Positions 15,935 through 23,432 of a DNA stretch of 64,000 bases are shown in pieces. The notes beneath the pieces were generated by a model. It was not told the origin of the DNA and made no database searches. It worked only from the letters and a program-made list of their open reading frames with translations. Every line of letters starts with the position of its first letter. Positions within the stretch are counted from its first letter, which is position 1. The translations under genes and the position numbers were made by a program. Source of the stretch: Stackebrandtia nassauensis DSM 44728 (GTDB taxonomy: Bacteria > Actinomycetota > Actinomycetes > Mycobacteriales > Micromonosporaceae); assembly GCF_000024545.1 (NCBI RefSeq), contig NC_013947.1:4526001-4590000 (forward strand), read 5' to 3'.

Positions 15935-16813
15935 CCCGCGCCTCCTTCCGTTGTTTGCAAAGTGGCATAACTCTTTTGATGCCTCTCGAATGAGCCTGTC
16001 GGACGCCGCAGGGCTCAAAGCCTCGGCGAGAAGACGCTCGAAAACCATCTTATAGCGCTCCAACTCGCCAAGATCTTCGAGATAAAGCGCGCTGGTGAGC
16101 CCTTCGAGGTAAACGATGTCAGGATCGTCGTCAAACCCGAGGATTACGAACGGACCAGCCATCCCAGGGTGCGCACCTGCGGAAAACGGGAGAACTTGAA
16201 TCGTGATGTTGGGCTCGCGCTGAAGTTGCAGTAGATATTCAAGCTGTGCCCGTAGAACTTTCATTCCGCCGACCTGATATCGCAGCGCAGCTTCTCCGAG
16301 GATGGCCCAAACGCTGAGTTTCGGGTCTTCTTTGAGCCGATCTTGACGGCTCGCCCTCAACTTCACCCGCTTTTCGATGTCTTCCGCCGTCGCGCCGGGA
16401 AGCTGCGCCGAAATCAACGCCCGAGCGTAGTCTTCGGTCTCTAGGAGACCGGGGACGGTGTCAAGTTCGTACGTTCGGGTTTCGTTCGCCTCTGTCTCAA
16501 ACCCAATGAAGTCCGCATACTCGCTGGACAGGATGTCCTTGTATGCCTGCCACCAGCCCCGTTGCTTTGCCTCTCGCGTGAGCTGTAGTAGCTCTTCTTG
16601 TCGGGCTTCGGGCACCCCGTACAGCCGCAGCAAAGATTCAACGTACGGCAGTTTCACGGCTGCGACGCCGGTCTCAATCCTCGACAGGCTGGTGTGGTTG
16701 ATGTCCAGATGTTCGGCCGCTTTCTCAAGAGTGATGCCGGAATCCTTGCGGAGCTGACGAAGCGCGCGCACCAAGCGACGCTTGCGAACGGTCAGGCTCT
16801 TACGTGCTGTCAT
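15719..16813 (-). CDS. XRE-DUF5753 regulator fused in frame to DUF397
   Basis: A 364-residue protein. It has an XRE helix-turn-helix at about residues 15-75 (DSGITLEKAAEHLDINHTSL, SRIETG), then DUF5753 (YELDTVPGLLETEDYARALI through NITIQVLPFSAGAHPGMAGP), then, without any stop, a DUF397 domain (WRKGRRTQANGNCVEVALVE, VYVRDSK, WKNFLLAI). In WhiJ/BldB-type systems of actinomycetes the regulator and the DUF397 partner are normally separate adjacent genes. The start chosen is the ATG beginning MTARKSLTVRKRR; an ATG 18 bases upstream is possible, and neither has a strong ribosome site. It is likely autoregulated from the divergent gap upstream. Confidence 0.85.
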   Translation of the reverse strand: MTARKSLTVRKRRLVRALRQLRKDSGITLEKAAEHLDINHTSLSRIETGVAAVKLPYVESLLRLYGVPEARQEELLQLTREAKQRGWWQAYKDILSSEYADFIGFETEANETRTYELDTVPGLLETEDYARALISAQLPGATAEDIEKRVKLRASRQDRLKEDPKLSVWAILGEAALRYQVGGMKVLRAQLEYLLQLQREPNITIQVLPFSAGAHPGMAGPFVILGFDDDPDIVYLEGLTSALYLEDLGELERYKMVFERLLAEALSPAASDRLIREASKELCHFANNGRRRGMAAQGDDLARARWRKGRRTQANGNCVEVALVESVYVRDSKLDTTGTFPTLSVSSTEWKNFLLAIANNDKTG

Positions 16814-16987
16814 GCGCTCATTGTGCCGCATCAACTCACAGTACGAAAATCTAACCACGCCCAAACGAAAGACGCACATTGCGTTTCTTGATTCTGTGTG
16901 ACAGGATGTGACCGATCGCAAGTCGTATACATCACAGTGCGAGGTGACCATGTCCAGTCTCCGAATCCCCGATGAGGGGGCCGAGTC
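16814..16987. promoter_or_regulatory. Divergent regulatory gap with a near-identical direct repeat
   Basis: TCACAGTACGA (16836-16846) and TCACAGTGCGA (16932-16942) match at 10 of 11 positions, 96 bases apart. Each lies close to the start of one of the two divergent genes. They are candidate operators for the XRE regulator. This stretch is lower in GC than its surroundings, as promoter regions often are. Confidence 0.35.
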
Positions 16988-17176
16988 ATGACGCGCGAGG
17001 AATCCCGCACCGTGCAGGAAACGCACCGCAAGGGACCGGATGGGATGTGCACCGGTTTCAAGTACGAGGAGGGGCCGGACGGGGAACGTACGCGCCGCAA
17101 GTGCGGTCAGCCGTACCCGTGTGACGAGCTGACCGAGGCGCTCGGCGTGATCGGCGGGACGGTCGCGGCGACATGA
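16988..17176 (+). CDS. Small protein divergent from the XRE regulator
   Basis: A 62-residue protein, ATG with GAGGGGG upstream, opposite the DUF5753 regulator. It is hydrophilic with two Cys (DGMCTGFKYEEG and RRKCGQPYPCDEL holds a third) that could bind metal. No family was recognised. Its divergent position suits a target or partner of the regulator, as small acidic or Cys-containing proteins accompany WhiJ-type systems, but this is inference. Confidence 0.6.
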   Translation: MTREESRTVQETHRKGPDGMCTGFKYEEGPDGERTRRKCGQPYPCDELTEALGVIGGTVAAT

Positions 17177-17345
17177 ACCAACAGCACCACCACAGACCAG
17201 ACCGTCTCGCAGGTGGGGGCGCGACGGTTGGCACCGTGCACACACCCAGTTGTGCTGACCCGCAGCGACTCGACGGCGTCCCCAATGACCGTCACCGGTC
17301 GCTGTCTCGGCGCTGTGCACGGTGGGGTGGGAGCGGGACACCAGC

Positions 17346-17495
17346 ATGCAGGAAACCTCGACCGGGGTCCTGTTGTCCCGCTCTCACCCGAACCCCAAAG
17401 ACTTCCGCGCCATCGATCGCGCGAGATACCCACAACTGAATAAGTCCAAAAAGGAAACGGCAGCCCTCCGGTGCGTTTGGAGACTCCCCGGCTGA
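17346..17495 (+). CDS. Very small protein, 49 residues
   Basis: Reading from ATG at 17346, with GGGAGCGGGAC upstream, gives a compact basic protein (MQETSTGVLLSRSHPNPKDF, RAIDRARYPQLNKSKKETAA, ending CVWRLPG). Its codons show the expected third-position bias, and two longer overlapping frames here (from 17173 and from about 17210) look less protein-like. Function unknown; it lies in the same run of plus-strand accessory genes. Confidence 0.5.
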   Translation: MQETSTGVLLSRSHPNPKDFRAIDRARYPQLNKSKKETAALRCVWRLPG

Positions 17496-17527
17496 CTGCC
17501 TACATCAACAGAAGGAGCTAGCTTCTG

Positions 17528-18010
17528 ATGACGATCGAAACGATACTTTCCCGCTTGCACCCCGCGCAAGCCTTTCGGGTGCGACGGGAACACATCCCGG
17601 ACGACCGATGGCGGCTGGTGAGCCGATGCGTCACCTGTGATGAGCCGTGGTATCGGCTTCTCGGGCTGGTGCAATTCGGGTGTAGTGCGCGGCGCGCCGC
17701 CGAGCGGACGCTTTCCGACTACCGTCCGGAACCGGCGACGTTTTTCGAGGCGGTGACGGTTAACCTGTCGCCGCCGTGGCCGGTAGTGCGCGATACCGCT
17801 CCGGCAGCGCCGCCGATGCGTGCGGCAACGGCTGACCCGATGTGCGGCCCTCGGCCGCATACTGGTGACGGGCACACCAGCGACACCGCGACCGGCGGCC
17901 ACGTCTGGGCGGGGGCGTTTGGGGGCTATCGCCGAGGCGGCCCGCACTCCCGGCCAGGCGCCGACGCGACGGACACGACTGTCGAACTTCCCGTGTTGGT
18001 GGCGTCATGA
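17528..18010 (+). CDS. Hypothetical accessory protein
   Basis: A 160-residue protein starting at ATG behind AGAAGGAG. The N-terminal 75 residues contain two Cys close together (SRCVTCDEPWYRL) and a third (VQFGCSARRAAERTL), possibly a small metal site; the rest is Pro/Gly/Thr-rich and probably disordered. No family recognised. It overlaps the next gene by 4 bases (ATGA), so the two are co-translated. Confidence 0.6.
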   Translation: MTIETILSRLHPAQAFRVRREHIPDDRWRLVSRCVTCDEPWYRLLGLVQFGCSARRAAERTLSDYRPEPATFFEAVTVNLSPPWPVVRDTAPAAPPMRAATADPMCGPRPHTGDGHTSDTATGGHVWAGAFGGYRRGGPHSRPGADATDTTVELPVLVAS

Positions 18011-18414
18011 CCGTGACACCCATCGTTCCCTCGCTCGACGCCGCCGCTAAGCGAGACCATGCCCGGTTCGGGCAAGTGTTTCTGCTGTCCGGGCTGGCTT
18101 GCGCCCAGTTGGACTGCACCGCGCTCGCCGAGGATCATCCGATGGCGCCCGCTTGGGATAGCAAAGGTCAGCGCGTCTACCAGTGCGCCAAGGAATGCCG
18201 CCGTCATTCAGTGCTCGTGGAGACGGCGGACGACTCGGCGTGGTTCGCCTTCTGCGCAGCGACGAACACCGCCCCACATGAAATCACCGACCGTCGTCAA
18301 CAGCGTGAACTACTGGTAGCGAACGTGACGCATGTGTGGCTCACTTGCTACCCCGACGCCGACCCGGTTACCGCCATCAGTTGGGGAAGCTTTCCCGCCG
18401 TAAATCCCACCTAG
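18007..18414 (+). CDS. Hypothetical accessory protein
   Basis: A 135-residue protein coupled to the preceding gene by ATGA. It has a spread of Cys, His and Trp residues (ACAQLDCTALAEDHP, YQCAKECRRHSVLVE, AWFAFCAATNTAPHE, VWLTCYPDADP), suggesting a folded, possibly metal-binding, domain. No family recognised. It is followed 3 bases after its stop by a strong hairpin. Confidence 0.6.
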   Translation: MTVTPIVPSLDAAAKRDHARFGQVFLLSGLACAQLDCTALAEDHPMAPAWDSKGQRVYQCAKECRRHSVLVETADDSAWFAFCAATNTAPHEITDRRQQRELLVANVTHVWLTCYPDADPVTAISWGSFPAVNPT

Positions 18415-18417
18415 ACC

Positions 18418-18468
18418 CCGCCGCGCCCGGCTTCCCATGTCGCCGTTTTCACCGGCCGGGCGCGGCGG
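18418..18468 (+). terminator. Intergenic hairpin 1 of the accessory run
   Basis: A perfect 14-bp stem, CCGCCGCGCCCGGC / GCCGGGCGCGGCGG, starts 3 bases after the stop. The ribosome site of the next gene follows within about 25 bases (TAAAGGACT). Related hairpins follow the next two genes. Confidence 0.65.
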
Positions 18469-18505
18469 ACCCTCGTCACCTCACCGACATAAAGGACTAT
18501 CCCCT

Positions 18506-18853
18506 TTGGGAAATACTGACCTCGTCGTGCTCCCGGCCGCCGACGTTGCCCCCGATACCCCGGCGTCCGTGTGCTGCCACCCCGACAACACATGCCCGTC
18601 GGTGCTGTGGCCCGCCATTCGAAACGCGGTCGACCCGGCGCCGAACATCTTCGAATCCGGGCAGTGGCCCCCAATCCTCAAAACGCCGACGCCAGCGCCC
18701 CGCCCCTACGTCCCCGAGGACACGAGGCCAACCGGGGCGCTACGCCAGGCGTGGGAAGCCACCGCTACCGATACCTACATGTGGGGCTTCGCGACGGGAT
18801 TCCTTCTCGGCGCCGCCAGCCTCGCGGCGATCCTCGCCCACCTCGCCACCTAG
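18506..18853 (+). CDS. Small membrane-anchored accessory protein
   Basis: A 115-residue protein. TTG at 18506, with AAAGGA 9 bases upstream, is preferred over the earlier ATG at 18437, which lies inside the hairpin. A soluble Pro-rich N-terminal part with two Cys (ASVCCHPDNTC) precedes one C-terminal membrane helix (MWGFATGFLLGAASLAAILA). No family recognised; tail-anchored topology is predicted. Confidence 0.55.
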   Translation: MGNTDLVVLPAADVAPDTPASVCCHPDNTCPSVLWPAIRNAVDPAPNIFESGQWPPILKTPTPAPRPYVPEDTRPTGALRQAWEATATDTYMWGFATGFLLGAASLAAILAHLAT

Positions 18854-18856
18854 ACC

Positions 18857-18908
18857 CCGCCGCGCCCTGACGGTCCCACTTCCCCCGGCGACCGCCAGGG
18901 CGCGACGG
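18857..18908 (+). terminator. Intergenic hairpin 2 of the accessory run
   Basis: CCGCCGCGCCCTGACGGT pairs with ACCGCCAGGGCGCGACGG at 16 of 18 positions. It follows a stop codon in the same TAGACCCCGCCGCGCC context as hairpin 1. Confidence 0.6.
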
Positions 18909-18949
18909 CTTTCCATTCACGTTTCATCAACAAGGAGGCACCACTCGCA

Positions 18950-19732
18950 GTGACCAAAACCGATGAAAGCTTTCGCATCCTGAACCACGAAATCGAAGTA
19001 GCCGAAATCATGGCCGCCGCAGCAGCCTTCACCGTTCACCGCCGAAGTCAAATCGTGGTCGCAAAATCACGCCCCGAGCAAGAAGCCGAACAGTTGCCCG
19101 CCATCGCCCGCTACACCGACCACGCGCACCAAACGATCTTGGCTGCCCGCACCGCGATCCGGGACCGATACAGCCCCACCTCAACTGTCCGCCTCACGAC
19201 GCCGCAACTCCCCGAAAACACGTTTCACAGCGGTACACCCCGGCGGCGACAAGTCACGCGCGCATTGACTGTCACGCTTAACAGACTGTGGGACATTGTC
19301 GGATTCGTCTATGACGTGATCAACCAGCCACAAGTACCGCGTACCGACGAACTCGCTGACCTCGTGTACTTCCACACCTTCGCCGCCTGCGGCCAATGGT
19401 CTATTGCTCATCGCGCCTACCAGCGCGCCACCCGCCGACGCCGCCCGAGACTCAACAGCGAAGAGTTTGACCTACAGACTGCCGGAATCGCCTTCGCGCT
19501 GAAGGGCCGAATCCCTGATCCGGTGTGGCAAGGGTTCGCCGAGGTGATGGACGGCGGCGAGTATTGCCTAATCCTTGAGGACATCGTAGGCGTCTTGATA
19601 GACAACAAACTACCAGTGACCATAGTGGAATACGACACCCTCGTGAGTCTGCTCCACTACATCGAACTTCCCAACTACCGCCCAGCGCTCGCCGAGAGGC
19701 TTACTGTCAGCCCGATCCACGACATCCTGTAG
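18950..19732 (+). CDS. Hypothetical protein with immunity-like C-terminus
   Basis: A 260-residue protein starting at GTG with AAGGAGG upstream. The N-terminal 170 residues are helical and basic, without recognised motifs. The last 85 residues (YCLILEDIVGVLIDNKLPVT, then VEYDTLVSLLHYIELPNY) resemble the small helical immunity proteins found with polymorphic toxins or contact-dependent inhibition, but the match is by eye only and no toxin gene is adjacent. It is the last gene of the accessory run and its codon use is less GC-biased than that of the chromosomal genes after it. Confidence 0.55.
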   Translation: MTKTDESFRILNHEIEVAEIMAAAAAFTVHRRSQIVVAKSRPEQEAEQLPAIARYTDHAHQTILAARTAIRDRYSPTSTVRLTTPQLPENTFHSGTPRRRQVTRALTVTLNRLWDIVGFVYDVINQPQVPRTDELADLVYFHTFAACGQWSIAHRAYQRATRRRRPRLNSEEFDLQTAGIAFALKGRIPDPVWQGFAEVMDGGEYCLILEDIVGVLIDNKLPVTIVEYDTLVSLLHYIELPNYRPALAERLTVSPIHDIL

Positions 19733-19741
19733 AGCCCTCAC

Positions 19742-19769
19742 GCCGTCGCGTCCACTCAGGCGCGGCGGC
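19742..19769 (+). terminator. Intergenic hairpin 3 followed by an orphan leader
   Basis: GCCGTCGCG / CGCGGCGGC (one G-U pair) follows the last accessory gene. The TAAAGGACTCCCCC after it copies the ribosome-site region that follows hairpin 1, yet no plus-strand gene begins here; a minus-strand gene ends at 19805. Confidence 0.5.
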
Positions 19770-19804
19770 ATTCGTATCCCTAAAGGACTCCCCCAGTTAA
19801 TCCC

Positions 19805-20194
19805 CTACGCCCGCTCGGCGGCGCTGCGCTCAACGCAGAACAGATTGCCTTCCGGGTCGGCCATCGTCACCCAGCCCGTACCGTCGGGCTTTCGGTGGTC
19901 CTCGTACCCGGCAGCGCCAATCCCCTTCAGCCGTTCGACTTCCTCGTCGCGGGTGCGGTCGGTGGGTATGACGTCGAGATGGATGCGGCGCCCGGTTCTT
20001 GGTTCACTGTGTTTCCCCTCGGGCACCTGGATGAACAGCATTCCCGGCATCGGGGCGGGCGCCTCGAGCAGCACCTCCGCGTCGCCGGGTTCGTCCTGGT
20101 CCGAGATCGGCCAGCCGGTCACCTCACTCCAGAAACGTGCCAGCTCGTAGGCGTTGGCACAGTCGACGGTGATGTGCCTGACGGTCGCGACCAC
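19805..20194 (-). CDS. VOC (glyoxalase-like) family protein
   Basis: A 129-residue single-domain vicinal-oxygen-chelate protein with two beta-alpha-beta units (VRHITVDCANAYELARFWSE, then RRIHLDVIPTDR) and the closing WVTMADPEGNLFCV. The typical metal ligands sit at the first-strand His and final Glu-like positions, though which are used is unclear. GTG at 20194 with AAAGGAG 6 bases upstream is the start; the open frame continues into the next gene and is discounted. Members include fosfomycin/bleomycin-binding and many uncharacterised proteins; the substrate is unknown. It lies 37 bases downstream of a small-molecule kinase gene on the same strand. Confidence 0.85.
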   Translation of the reverse strand: MVATVRHITVDCANAYELARFWSEVTGWPISDQDEPGDAEVLLEAPAPMPGMLFIQVPEGKHSEPRTGRRIHLDVIPTDRTRDEEVERLKGIGAAGYEDHRKPDGTGWVTMADPEGNLFCVERSAAERA

Positions 20195-20231
20195 GGGATC
20201 TCCTTTTGTGAATGTGTTAGCCGCCGGAAGG

Positions 20232-21161
20232 TTAACGCAGTGCCTCGGCGATGGCCACCTCGCTGGCGACGCGCTCCGGCAGCTCGTCGTCGACGGCCCA
20301 GGCCGCGTTCTCCATCGCGCGCAGGAACGCCCAGGCGCGGGCGCGTTCGGGGGCGACGCCCAGGCCCTCGGCGGTGCGGGCCACGACCTGGCAGGCGAAC
20401 CCGGCCTCGGGCCGGTGATGGATCTGTTTGTCGATGAAGAAACCGGCGTCGAAGGCCCGCTCCCCCAGCAGCGGCTTGGGATCGATGAGCAGCCACGGTT
20501 CCCGTTGTGCCGCCACGATGTTGCCCAGGTGGGTGTCGCGGTTGACGATGCCCTCGGGCCCGTCGGGCTTGGCCAGTTCGCGGCACAGGTCGACCGCCTG
20601 CGCCACCAGGTGGGCGGGCAGCTCACCGTCGGCGTTGGCGGGGATCTCGGACTCCCAGACGGCCACCAGGTCGCGCACCAGCGGCAGCGAGGGGTAGCCC
20701 GGGGTCGCGACGGGTTCGCGCCACAGCCTGCGATATAGGGCGCTGGCGATGTCGATCTTGTCGGCGTTCTCCGGGCTGCCCTCCAGGACGACGCCCTCGT
20801 AGGACTGTTGGACCAGTGGCGACCCCGGGGTGGCCAGTTCCATCAGCATCGCGCCGGTGCCGGGGTCGTAGTCGTACAGTTTGACGGCACCCTCACCGTT
20901 GTAGTGGTGCAGGGCGGTGGCCTCGGCCCGGTTCTCCTCGTCGACAACGGTGAGTTTCAGCACGGCGGACGAGCCGTCGGCGCGCCGCACCGGCGCCACG
21001 TAGGAGTGGGTGCCGCCGGTGAACGCCTCGCCGGTGATCTCCAGGTCCCAGGCGTCGCAGCGATCGGCGATCAGGTCGGGCAGCGCCGCCAGCCAGCGTT
21101 CGCCCGCCTCCTCGAAGATGTCGCGAATCAGCTCGGCCACGGGTTCGGGAACAGTGCGCAC
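20232..21161 (-). CDS. APH(6)/streptomycin-6-kinase-like phosphotransferase
   Basis: A 309-residue kinase of the aminoglycoside-phosphotransferase fold. It has a nucleotide-binding lobe (VLKLTVVDEENRAEATALHH), the catalytic loop NRDTHLGNIVAA (Asp as base) and the metal-binding segment WLLIDPKPLLGE, which is the form seen in APH(6) and hydroxyurea phosphotransferase relatives. These enzymes phosphorylate aminoglycosides or other small alcohols. In chromosomes of soil actinomycetes many have unknown substrates, so resistance is only a possibility. The start is GTG at 21161 without a strong ribosome site. Confidence 0.85.
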   Translation of the reverse strand: MRTVPEPVAELIRDIFEEAGERWLAALPDLIADRCDAWDLEITGEAFTGGTHSYVAPVRRADGSSAVLKLTVVDEENRAEATALHHYNGEGAVKLYDYDPGTGAMLMELATPGSPLVQQSYEGVVLEGSPENADKIDIASALYRRLWREPVATPGYPSLPLVRDLVAVWESEIPANADGELPAHLVAQAVDLCRELAKPDGPEGIVNRDTHLGNIVAAQREPWLLIDPKPLLGERAFDAGFFIDKQIHHRPEAGFACQVVARTAEGLGVAPERARAWAFLRAMENAAWAVDDELPERVASEVAIAEALR

Positions 21162-21232
21162 CGCACGAGTATGAACCGTGGTGCCCGACCGGTCCAGCGC
21201 ATATCGCGTGGGTTTCGTGACAGGCTTGCGGC

Positions 21233-22921
21233 ATGGACGCGGTAATGAGCCTGACCACCGACTATGGACTCGACGACGGTTTCGTGGCGGTGTGCCACGG
21301 GGTCGCCGCCGCCCGGGTTCCCGACGTGCGCCTCATCGACGTCTCGCACGCGATCCCGCCCGGCGACATCCGGCGCGGCGCGGTCGTGATGGCGCAGACC
21401 CTGCCGTACCTGCCCGCCGGGGTGCACGTCGGCGTCGTCGACCCCGGCGTGGGCACCACCAGGCGACCGGTGGCGATCGAGGCCGGTGACAGCGTGCTGG
21501 TGGGCCCCGACAACGGTCTGCTGGGCTGGGCGGCCGAGGCACTGGGCGGGGCGCGACGCGCGATCGCCCTGACCAACGCCGAACTGCACCGCCATCCCAC
21601 CTCGCACACCTTCCACGGCCGTGACATCTTCGTGCCGGTGGCGGCGGCGTTCCTGTCGGGCGTGGCGCTGGACGACGCGGGCGACCCCGTCAAACTATCC
21701 ACTCTAGAGCGACTTCCGCGACCATCGGTCACCACCGACGACCAGGGACTCGCCGCCGACGTGCTCGCGGTCGACCACTTCGGAAACGTCCAGTTGGCGG
21801 CCGACGGCGGCCTGCTCGGCGAATACGGCGAGAACTTCCAGGTAGGACAGTTCCGCGCGACCCGGGGCGACATGTTCGCCGCCGCCGAACCCGGCGAACT
21901 GGTGGTGCTGGCCGACTCGGCCGGAAAAGTCGCACTGGCCGTCAACGGCGGCTCGGCCGCCGCCCTGCTGAACCTGAAACCGGGCGACACCGTCCGGCTC
22001 GAAGTCGCCTTAGCTGCCCGTCAGCGGATTCCAGTCCCGCTCGTACTCCCCCAGCCACAGCTGCGGCGCGTAGTGGGTCACCATCCGCTGCAACTCCTTG
22101 CGAACCCCCGACACCGGAAGGAAGTAACGCAGCCGCTGCTTCGGCAGGTCCGGGTGCGGCGGCTCGTCGGTCACCAACCACGCGCGCAACAGTTGCGCAT
22201 GTGGATGGTCGTCGAGCACCGACTCCCGCAGGTACGCCTCGAAGGCGAACGCCCGCCGAATCTCCCCCGCGCTGGACTGAGCGTGGGGCTGCGGCGCGAT
22301 CTTGTAACTGGTACCGACTCCGGCCAGATCCTGCCAGGTGGTGAGCGTCGCGTTGCGACGGTGCACCCACCACACCCCGTTCATGTCAACGGCGATCGCG
22401 GGCTGACTGTGACTGCGCCTGGGCAGGGTCACCAACGCCAGCACCGCGGCGACGGTCAGCAGAGTGCCCGCGACACTCACGACCACACCGATGGTGAACG
22501 CGCTGTCAGCGGGCTTGAAGTCCCCCGAAACCAGTACGTAGCTGGAGAACCCCGCCAAGGTTCCACACAGGATCGTCATCAGTATGAACTGAAGCCGATG
22601 TTCGCGGGTGCCATGCCGGGCCCACACCGCGTCGGATCTCGGTGCCCTGAACGGCATTTGGGGGTGTTTGCGCACGGACGTCACTTTAGCGGTGGCACTC
22701 GCGGGCCATGCACGCGGAAAGTCCTCCGTCACTGTCGCAGACCGAGCCATCGCCGCGCGTCGTGTTCCCGCACCGCGTTCGCGAATTCCTCCATCATCAC
22801 CGGGGCTACTTCGCCGAAGCGCAAACGGATCCGGGGCATGTGCGGATGCGCCGCCTCCTCCTCGACTCCCCAGAGTTCGGCCAGGTGGCGATGCCGCGCC
22901 CGCGTCATCTGGTGCAAGTAG
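21233..22921 (+). CDS. SAM hydroxide adenosyltransferase (DUF62), frame running on antisense
   Basis: Residues 1-258 are a complete SAM hydrolase of the fluorinase-like DUF62 family, which splits S-adenosylmethionine to adenosine and methionine with water. Visible are the N-terminal LTTDYGLDDGFVAV, the Asp and Arg of VDPGVGTTRRPVAIE and the His of TFHGRDIFVPVAAAF, together the family's Asp-Arg-His set, then the C-terminal barrel (DHFGNVQLA to LKPGDTVRLEV). Family members end there. Here no stop occurs in frame, and 300 more residues are read antisense to two membrane-protein genes; that part is probably not functional protein. The start is ATG at 21233 or 21245. Confidence 0.85.
   Translation: MDAVMSLTTDYGLDDGFVAVCHGVAAARVPDVRLIDVSHAIPPGDIRRGAVVMAQTLPYLPAGVHVGVVDPGVGTTRRPVAIEAGDSVLVGPDNGLLGWAAEALGGARRAIALTNAELHRHPTSHTFHGRDIFVPVAAAFLSGVALDDAGDPVKLSTLERLPRPSVTTDDQGLAADVLAVDHFGNVQLAADGGLLGEYGENFQVGQFRATRGDMFAAAEPGELVVLADSAGKVALAVNGGSAAALLNLKPGDTVRLEVALAARQRIPVPLVLPQPQLRRVVGHHPLQLLANPRHRKEVTQPLLRQVRVRRLVGHQPRAQQLRMWMVVEHRLPQVRLEGERPPNLPRAGLSVGLRRDLVTGTDSGQILPGGERRVATVHPPHPVHVNGDRGLTVTAPGQGHQRQHRGDGQQSARDTHDHTDGERAVSGLEVPRNQYVAGEPRQGSTQDRHQYELKPMFAGAMPGPHRVGSRCPERHLGVFAHGRHFSGGTRGPCTRKVLRHCRRPSHRRASCSRTAFANSSIITGATSPKRKRIRGMCGCAASSSTPQSSARWRCRARVIWCK
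22010..22657 (-). CDS. PH-like membrane protein, copy 1
   Basis: A protein of about 215 residues with two membrane helices (LQFILMTILCGTLAGFSSYV and a second around VVVSVAGTLLTVAAVLALVT), followed by a soluble domain starting AVDMNGVWWVHRRNATLTTW and LAGVGTSYKIA. This 'hydrophobic hairpin plus Trp-rich beta domain' layout matches small PH-domain-like membrane proteins of actinobacteria with unknown function. It is paralogous to the next upstream gene. The start is uncertain: ATG at 22657 gives a length equal to the paralog, while ATG at 22750 would overlap that gene. It lies wholly antisense to the run-on of the SAM hydrolase frame. Confidence 0.7.
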   Translation of the reverse strand: MPFRAPRSDAVWARHGTREHRLQFILMTILCGTLAGFSSYVLVSGDFKPADSAFTIGVVVSVAGTLLTVAAVLALVTLPRRSHSQPAIAVDMNGVWWVHRRNATLTTWQDLAGVGTSYKIAPQPHAQSSAGEIRRAFAFEAYLRESVLDDHPHAQLLRAWLVTDEPPHPDLPKQRLRYFLPVSGVRKELQRMVTHYAPQLWLGEYERDWNPLTGS

Positions 22922-23361
22922 ACCTCGACGTGAAGATCACGCTGGTGCGGACTGTACAACGAGAACCGGGTCCACGGGACCTTGACGAAGCCGCAGCCGA
23001 CGCCAGCGATGTCCGGCCACGCCAGCAGGCTCGCCTCGTCACGGTCGACCCACCAGATCCCGTGCTCGTCCACCGCGAAACCCAACCGTCGCCGTTTCAG
23101 GTACGGACGGATCAACCTCAGGTACAGCCCGAGCGCCAGTAGCACGCAGAACCCCAGGACGAACGCGAAATACCCGTCGCCGGATTCGGCACGCTCCGAA
23201 ACTTCCGCGAATCCGCCCGACGACCCCAGCATCAGCGCGCTGACGACCACCATGGCCCCGATCATCACGGCGCCCACGACGAACCCCGTGCGATCGTCGC
23301 GGGCCACGAGCCCGATCCACGACGCGTCGGGATGCGGCTGGGCGGGGCGGGAGCGGTTCAC
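22729..23361 (-). CDS. PH-like membrane protein, copy 2
   Basis: A 210-residue paralog of the gene downstream. It has two membrane helices (VVGAVMIGAMVVVSALMLGS, YFAFVLGFCVLLALGLYLRL), then VDEHGIWWVDRDEASLLAWP and DIAGVGCGFVKVP, matching copy 1 (GVWWVHRR...LTTW, DLAGVGTSYK) position by position, and a common C-terminal WLGLR/WLGEY ending. Tandem duplication is the simplest origin. Function unknown. Confidence 0.75.
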   Translation of the reverse strand: MNRSRPAQPHPDASWIGLVARDDRTGFVVGAVMIGAMVVVSALMLGSSGGFAEVSERAESGDGYFAFVLGFCVLLALGLYLRLIRPYLKRRRLGFAVDEHGIWWVDRDEASLLAWPDIAGVGCGFVKVPWTRFSLYSPHQRDLHVEVYLHQMTRARHRHLAELWGVEEEAAHPHMPRIRLRFGEVAPVMMEEFANAVREHDARRWLGLRQ

Positions 23362-23432
23362 GCACCCACGGTATAGCCGCAGTGCAACCGACTCAGTCTC
23401 GCCGACAACGCTTCCGCCGCCGTACGACGGGG

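Noticed and set aside
17173-17439. Frame of 88 residues beginning at an ATG that overlaps the preceding stop, and a second frame from about 17210
   Set aside because: Both are His/Arg/Pro-rich without a coherent pattern and overlap the more convincing 49-residue gene; neither has a good ribosome site, though the first cannot be fully excluded.
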